Shown here: positions 6,073 to 6,269 of the stretch, piece after piece | Layout: each line of letters begins with the position of its first letter | Numbering within the stretch: the first letter of the stretch is position 1 | The notes under the pieces: generated by a model | Told to the model about the DNA's origin: nothing | The model's input: only the letters and a program-made list of their open reading frames with translations | Databases searched by the model: none | Program-made: the position numbers and the translations under genes | NCBI GenBank assembly: GCA_014384665.1 | Contig: JACNFI010000054.1 | Location: 1 to 6,269 of the forward strand | Source of the DNA: Candidatus Cloacimonadota bacterium | GTDB taxonomy: Bacteria; Cloacimonadota; Cloacimonadia; JGIOTU-2 | Direction of reading: 5' to 3' | DNA: 6,269 nucleotides

Positions 6073-6269
6073 TTTATCCTTATGGTAATAAAATTTTAAT
6101 CTTCATCTCAAACAACATCCTGATTAGATAGGGTATCAATTTTTATACATTTATTGCCAATTTAGATAGCTATACTTAGACTTTACAAAGAATAAAGTCA
6201 ACAAATTTCATAAGCAAATTTCTAATATAATAATCATAAACTAATTTTGAATATAAAAATAATTGACAG
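6073..6269. other. AT-rich upstream region without a gene
   Basis: No credible coding sequence is visible here. A 12-codon frame (6118-6080, MLFEMKIKILLP) ends just before the small membrane protein start but has no ribosome site of its own. Apart from the dyad at 6179-6199 nothing stands out. The promoter of the small gene presumably lies in this stretch. Confidence 0.4.
6179..6199. promoter_or_regulatory. 7+7 bp dyad, possible operator upstream of the small membrane protein gene
   Basis: GACTTTA (6179-6185) and TAAAGTC (6193-6199) form a perfect dyad with a 7 nt spacer. On the minus strand it overlaps a TTGACT (-35-like, 6201-6196), followed at 17 nt by a poor -10, TAAGTA. The placement suits a repressor site. 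GACTTTAC also appears at the inner edge of the MITE terminal repeat, possibly by chance. Confidence 0.35.

Noticed and set aside
6080..6118. 12-codon leader peptide MLFEMKIKILLP before the small membrane gene
   Set aside because: No ribosome site, no codon run suggesting attenuation and no terminator/antiterminator pair.

Overview
The window is AT-rich (roughly one third G+C by eye), and every gene I can support lies on the minus strand, so transcription reads from high to low coordinates. All starts carry recognisable Shine-Dalgarno sequences (AAGGAG, GGAG, GGGAGG, GGGAG, GAGG, AAGGA). Together with a palindromic 'SPLKRG-type' dispersed repeat and a small hairpin mobile element, this suggests a repeat-rich environmental bacterium with a low-GC genome. 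The Cloacimonadota/Ignavibacteria-like part of the tree is one possibility. The strong Shine-Dalgarno use argues mildly against typical Bacteroidetes. The phylum cannot be fixed from this window alone.

Layout in transcription order: (1) 6269-5950, an upstream region with a 7+7 bp dyad, then a previously uncalled 40-codon single-span membrane protein gene. (2) 5952-5743, a 210 bp MITE-like element with 24 bp terminal inverted repeats and nested internal palindromes. Its outer repeat contains the stop codon of the small gene. (3) 5714-5547, a possible promoter and a palindromic SPLKRG-type repeat in the leader of the ABC gene. (4) 5546-3328, an ABC-2 exporter: an ATPase (TTG start favoured over a 60-codon extension that reads through the repeat) coupled by an ATGA overlap to a six-span permease. 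(5) 3232-1547, a secreted DUF4139-type protein that may be co-transcribed with the exporter, as no clear terminator separates them. (6) 1546-949, a 598 bp gap with no intact gene, a 13 nt direct repeat and a possible promoter. (7) 948-1, a regulatory pair: a STAS + HATPase switch protein followed by the first 14 codons of a small gene, probably a DUF4325 STAS-like partner, cut by the window edge.

How the genes may work together: the ATPase and permease should form one exporter. The DUF4139 protein would act outside the cytoplasmic membrane and could be functionally linked to it. The STAS-HATPase pair resembles the anti-sigma/anti-sigma-antagonist switch logic, but its target is not visible here. 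The least described items are the STAS-HATPase/STAS-like pair, the small membrane protein abutting the MITE, and the repeat that has become open reading frame in front of the ABC ATPase.
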